From positions 1 through 15,242 of the forward strand of contig JBBIVA010000095.1 of the NCBI GenBank assembly GCA_037439945.1: 15,242 nucleotides of DNA, read 5' to 3'. Every line of letters begins with the position of its first letter. Position 1 is the first letter of the stretch. The notes below the pieces were generated by a model. That model had not been told where the DNA came from. It searched no databases and was given only the letters and a program-made list of their open reading frames with translations. This document shows, one piece after another, positions 12,325 through 15,242 of the stretch. A program made the translations under genes and the position numbers. Origin of the DNA: CALEUX01 sp037439945 (lineage in GTDB: Bacteria > Bacteroidota > Bacteroidia > Bacteroidales > Marinilabiliaceae).

Positions 12325-14865
12325 ATGATGCAAAAACTTATAACTCTATCTCTTGTATTGTTGCTTTTAGGAGCATGCAATAATAATTCGCCTCAGGAAT
12401 TGGTGCTAAACGATCTGGAGTATTTCGAAACACAAGGAGTTAACGTTCTTGTTTATAGCAATCTATTTACCGGAGGATTTAACGATGAGAAAAATGCCGG
12501 CATTGAATTAATTCATCATGGCGTAAGAACTTCACAAGGTGGTGCTGTGCGCCTTTCAAACACTCCCGAGCAGTGGGATCTTGTTCCGGCCGTTTCAAAC
12601 CGTTTGGTAAACCGAGAAGCCAATACTATTGAGGCAACCTTAAGGTACGAACATTACGATTTTGATTCGCGTGTAGTTGTTACAGCCAAAGGAAAAAGTG
12701 TTGAAATTTCTGTTTATCTTGACAAGCCAATTCCTGCCGAACTCGAAGGTGCTGCTGGCTTTAACCTTGAGTTTCTTCCTTCTCAGTATTGGGGTAAAAC
12801 CTATTTGATGGACGGACGCCTTAATCGTTTCTCCCGCTATTTGGTTGGCAATACAATAACCAGGCCCAACAGTGAAAAACTAAAGCAATTCAAAGGGTAT
12901 GTTACTTCCGATGACAGGGGAACAGGCACATTTATCGATCCGCTACCGCTCGAAACCGGCCGTAATATCCTCCTTGCGCCTGAAGAACCAGAACGTACAG
13001 TAAAAATTACTTCTCATGATGCCGATTTAATGCTTTTCGATGGCCGGATTTTGGCACAAAACGGATGGTATGTTGTTCGCAGTATGCTGCCTGCTGGAAA
13101 AACCGGCAAAGTTTTAACATGGACCGTTGAACCAAATGCCATTAAAGGCTGGATAAGAGAGCCGAACATTGGATTTTCGCAGGTTGGATATCGCCCATCA
13201 CAACCAAAAGTTAGTGTTATTGAACTCGACAAAAAGGACAAACCCCTTGCAAAAGCGTCGATTTTTAAGTTAAGCGACAATGGTAAAGTAACTGAAGTAT
13301 TCAGCGGCAAAATTGAGACTTGGGGCGACTATTATAAGTATCACTATGTAAAATTTGATTTTTCGGCCGTTAATACTCCTGGTATTTATTATATCCAATA
13401 TGGCGACTTTAAAACCAATAACTTTATTATTGAAGATAACGTTTACGATAAAATTACCGATGCCACCAGCGACATATGGATTCCGATACACATGAACCAT
13501 ATGTTTGTTAAGGAAGCATACAGGGTATGGCATGGTGAGCCTTTTAAAGAAGGTTATCGCCAGGCTCCGCCAAATACCGACCATTTCGACCTTCACTGGC
13601 AAGGTCCAACTACCGACACCAAATTTAAGGCTCTGGAATTAATTCCGGGACTGAATGTTGGCGGGTTTTTCGATGCCGGAGATTTTGATATTGAAACAGG
13701 TGCAAACATTGGGGTTGTACAAAACTTTGTTCAAATATGGGAATATTTTAAACCCTTACGCGACCAAACTTTTGTCGACCAGAAGCAACGTTATGTTATG
13801 CTTCATCGTCCCGATGGAATTCCCGATATATTGCAGTTTATTGAGCATGGAACATTGCAATTGGTAGCACAGGCCGAAATAATCGGTCATATGGCACAAA
13901 CGCTATCAAACTCTGTACTCGATAATTACCATCACTTGGGCGATGCGGCTTCAATAACCGATGGCCTTCCTTATAATCCCAAGCTTGGGCCTTACGAAGT
14001 GGCCCCCGACGGCCTGTCAAGCGGCGTAAAGGATGATATGTGGGCATTTACAAGCCGCAATCCAAACCTCGATTTAAGAGCCGCAACCATGTTTGCCGCA
14101 GCAAGCCGGGCATTAAAAGGATATAACGACAATTTGGCTGAAAGGGCTTTGTTTCAATCAAAAAGGCTTCTTAAAGAAGCAACTGAGTTACTTGCCAACC
14201 GGCCACCTCAGGAGGATGGTCCAGGCAGGATTGGCGGGCCTGCAGATATTGCTACCAACCTCCAACTTTTTATCTCTACAGGTGAGCAACAATATGCCGA
14301 TAAATTTCAGGAACTTTTATGGCCAGCCCTGGATCGCAATGTCAGTTTTGTAATTCTAACCGCACTGCATGGTATACCTCACATGGATGCATCTTTTAAA
14401 GAAAAACTTCGTCCATATGTTGAAAAGTATAAAGACTACATTGAAGAGCTTGAAAAAGATAATCCATACGGTGTACCCATCGGCCTTGGCAACTGGGCCG
14501 GAGGCGGTGTTATTGTAAACTTTGGAACCACCATTTGCTTTGCCAATAAACATTTCCCGGATATTATTGATGCCAGTCATGCTTACAAAACAACTAACTG
14601 GCTTTATGGCTGTCATCCGTATCATAACTATTCATTAGTGGCAACTGTGGGCGCTGCCCGTCCAAAAGAGGTGTTTTATGGTAATAACAGAGCCGACTTT
14701 TCATTTATTCCGGGAAATGTGGCTCCTGGTTTATTATTCAGGCAACCCGATCACTTCGAAAACTTCGACGACTGGCCATTTTTATGGGGACAAAACGAGG
14801 GCACCATTGGAGGAAATACAAGCTATTTAATTTTTGGTTCGGCTTTTAAAGATATTGTAAAATAA
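12325..14865 (+). CDS. glycoside hydrolase family 9-like lipoprotein with N-terminal Ig-like domain
   Basis: This is a large (846 residues) predicted surface lipoprotein. MMQKLITLSLVLLLLGAC is an SPII signal with acylated Cys18. Residues about 25-275 form a beta-rich domain that I do not recognise. About 282-370 is the CelD_N-type Ig-like domain that precedes GH9 catalytic modules (FSQVGYRPSQPK at its start, GIYYIQYG near its end). The (alpha/alpha)6 barrel follows to the end: GGFFDAGDFD with Asp450 and Asp453 (the GH9 DAGD nucleophile-water pair), GCHPYHNYSLVATVG (762-776) as the substrate-binding His region, and WGQNEGTIGGN with Glu825 as the likely general acid. GH9 enzymes cut beta-1,4-glucans, with some active on other beta-glycans. 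GC content appears higher than in the housekeeping genes to the left. It is monocistronic between a hairpin and a terminator. Confidence 0.85.
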   Translation: MMQKLITLSLVLLLLGACNNNSPQELVLNDLEYFETQGVNVLVYSNLFTGGFNDEKNAGIELIHHGVRTSQGGAVRLSNTPEQWDLVPAVSNRLVNREANTIEATLRYEHYDFDSRVVVTAKGKSVEISVYLDKPIPAELEGAAGFNLEFLPSQYWGKTYLMDGRLNRFSRYLVGNTITRPNSEKLKQFKGYVTSDDRGTGTFIDPLPLETGRNILLAPEEPERTVKITSHDADLMLFDGRILAQNGWYVVRSMLPAGKTGKVLTWTVEPNAIKGWIREPNIGFSQVGYRPSQPKVSVIELDKKDKPLAKASIFKLSDNGKVTEVFSGKIETWGDYYKYHYVKFDFSAVNTPGIYYIQYGDFKTNNFIIEDNVYDKITDATSDIWIPIHMNHMFVKEAYRVWHGEPFKEGYRQAPPNTDHFDLHWQGPTTDTKFKALELIPGLNVGGFFDAGDFDIETGANIGVVQNFVQIWEYFKPLRDQTFVDQKQRYVMLHRPDGIPDILQFIEHGTLQLVAQAEIIGHMAQTLSNSVLDNYHHLGDAASITDGLPYNPKLGPYEVAPDGLSSGVKDDMWAFTSRNPNLDLRAATMFAAASRALKGYNDNLAERALFQSKRLLKEATELLANRPPQEDGPGRIGGPADIATNLQLFISTGEQQYADKFQELLWPALDRNVSFVILTALHGIPHMDASFKEKLRPYVEKYKDYIEELEKDNPYGVPIGLGNWAGGGVIVNFGTTICFANKHFPDIIDASHAYKTTNWLYGCHPYHNYSLVATVGAARPKEVFYGNNRADFSFIPGNVAPGLLFRQPDHFENFDDWPFLWGQNEGTIGGNTSYLIFGSAFKDIVK

Positions 14866-14917
14866 ATAATTGCTTTTTAATTTGAATTAATCTCTGAAAA
14901 GGAGTTTATTAATAATC

Positions 14918-14954
14918 AAAACTATGAGTTGGCTTTGGTCCGGCTCATAGTTTT
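14918..14954 (+). terminator. intrinsic terminator after the GH9 gene
   Basis: AAAACTATGAG (14918-14928) pairs perfectly with CTCATAGTTTT (14944-14954) across a 15-base loop, and the right arm runs into TTTTTTG. It lies 53 bp after the GH9 stop. Because A and T flank both arms it may work in both directions, also facing the IS remnant. Confidence 0.75.
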
Positions 14955-14969
14955 TTGTTTTATAAGATG

Positions 14970-15242
14970 TTATCCAACATAGCCAACCGTGAAAAATCCC
15001 CGTTTTTCACCAGCAAAATACCATTTTCTTTTAAAGGGATATTCCATCTCCTGTAATTCTTTCTTTGGAAATAAATCAATTGACATCTTTAGAAGTATTT
15101 CAGCACCTTCTTCTCCAATTCGTTTGCGAAACTTTATCAACTCTGTCCTGTCAAACGGTGGTTCATGACGAAAATAGACCTCCCCAAAGAAGTATTGCCA
15201 ATATGGGTTTTCTACCCAACGCTCAATAACGCTCTCATCACT
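14970..15242 (-). pseudogene. IS5-family transposase N-terminal half, copy 2 (5' end outside window)
   Basis: The minus-strand frame is open from the window edge. It reads VERWVENPYWQYFFGE-like residues, DRTELIKFRKRIGEEGAEILL, then MSIDLFPKKELQEMEYPFKR and KWYFAGEKRGFFTVGYVG, with a stop at 14970-14972 just outside the terminal repeat. It has no internal stop in the visible part, so it is less decayed than copy 1, but like copy 1 it lacks the catalytic DDE region. Confidence 0.65.
14989..15242 (-). mobile_element. IS5-family derivative, copy 2 (runs off the window)
   Basis: This copy aligns base for base with 5712-5967 apart from about 20 substitutions and two missing bases, roughly nine in ten positions identical, in the same orientation. 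It starts with GTGAAAAATCCCCG, matching the terminal repeat of copy 1, and the end itself contains a perfect 8-bp dyad (14989-14996 with 15003-15010). It shares copy 1's unusual junction, in which the transposase N-terminal half is followed directly by EYPFKRKWYF and the element end. The rest lies beyond 15242. Confidence 0.65.

Noticed and set aside
13270..13602. Long minus-strand open frames inside the GH9 gene (also 13014-13310 and 14356-14625)
   Set aside because: They lie antisense to a gene with clear domain and catalytic motifs and show no protein-family character.
1..15242. tRNA, rRNA, CRISPR array or phage genes
   Set aside because: Nothing with cloverleaf ends, ribosomal RNA sequence, regularly spaced repeats or phage structural character was seen on either strand.

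Overview
The window looks like chromosomal DNA of a Bacteroidota bacterium, probably a free-living Bacteroidales/Marinilabiliales-type organism (order is inference). The grounds are: AT-rich DNA; almost no Shine-Dalgarno sequences; a PdxJ whose first motif reads VNINK; a uridine kinase with the YSYLTCTR motif; a BamA-like barrel next to a CBS-domain gene; SPII lipoproteins with the short signal peptides usual in this phylum; and an IS5-type transposase of a kind I associate with Bacteroidota.

Left part (1-5705), mostly housekeeping. A one-POTRA BamA/TamA-like outer-membrane protein and a CBS-pair protein overlap on the minus strand. Divergent from them is a plus-strand pair, pdxJ (vitamin B6 synthesis) and an alpha/beta hydrolase. 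Converging on that pair is a minus-strand operon of udk (uridine kinase) and a DnaQ-fold 3'-5' exonuclease. Divergent from udk lies a Dabb-domain gene that is complete except for one in-frame TAA.

Middle (5712-6208). An approximately 497-bp non-autonomous derivative of an IS5-family element has recognisable imperfect terminal inverted repeats and a decayed transposase 5' half. A second, related copy in the same orientation starts at 14989 and runs off the window. The roughly 8.8 kb between them is accessory in character.

Accessory block (6209-14988). It holds a lipoprotein SMP-30/gluconolactonase-like hydrolase (minus); a tightly packed three-gene sensory operon (plus); a remnant of an HD-domain protein; a lipoprotein type-B carboxylesterase (plus); and a lipoprotein GH9 glycoside hydrolase (plus) closed by a clear intrinsic terminator. 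The esterase, GH9 enzyme and SMP-30 protein together suggest cell-surface polysaccharide or plant-material processing, but no SusC/SusD pair or dedicated regulator is visible.

The most interesting locus is the operon at 7708-9985. It encodes a stand-alone cobalamin-binding protein with the ExHxxG base-off motif and the W-x9-EH cap signature known from CarH/LitR B12 photoreceptors, but with no MerR DNA-binding domain. The next gene is an all-helical protein of unknown family, overlapping by 11 bases, and the third is a soluble PAS-like histidine kinase. I propose a B12-based, possibly light-sensing, signalling cassette in which the sensor, the unknown partner and the kinase are separate polypeptides. 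No response regulator is present in the window.
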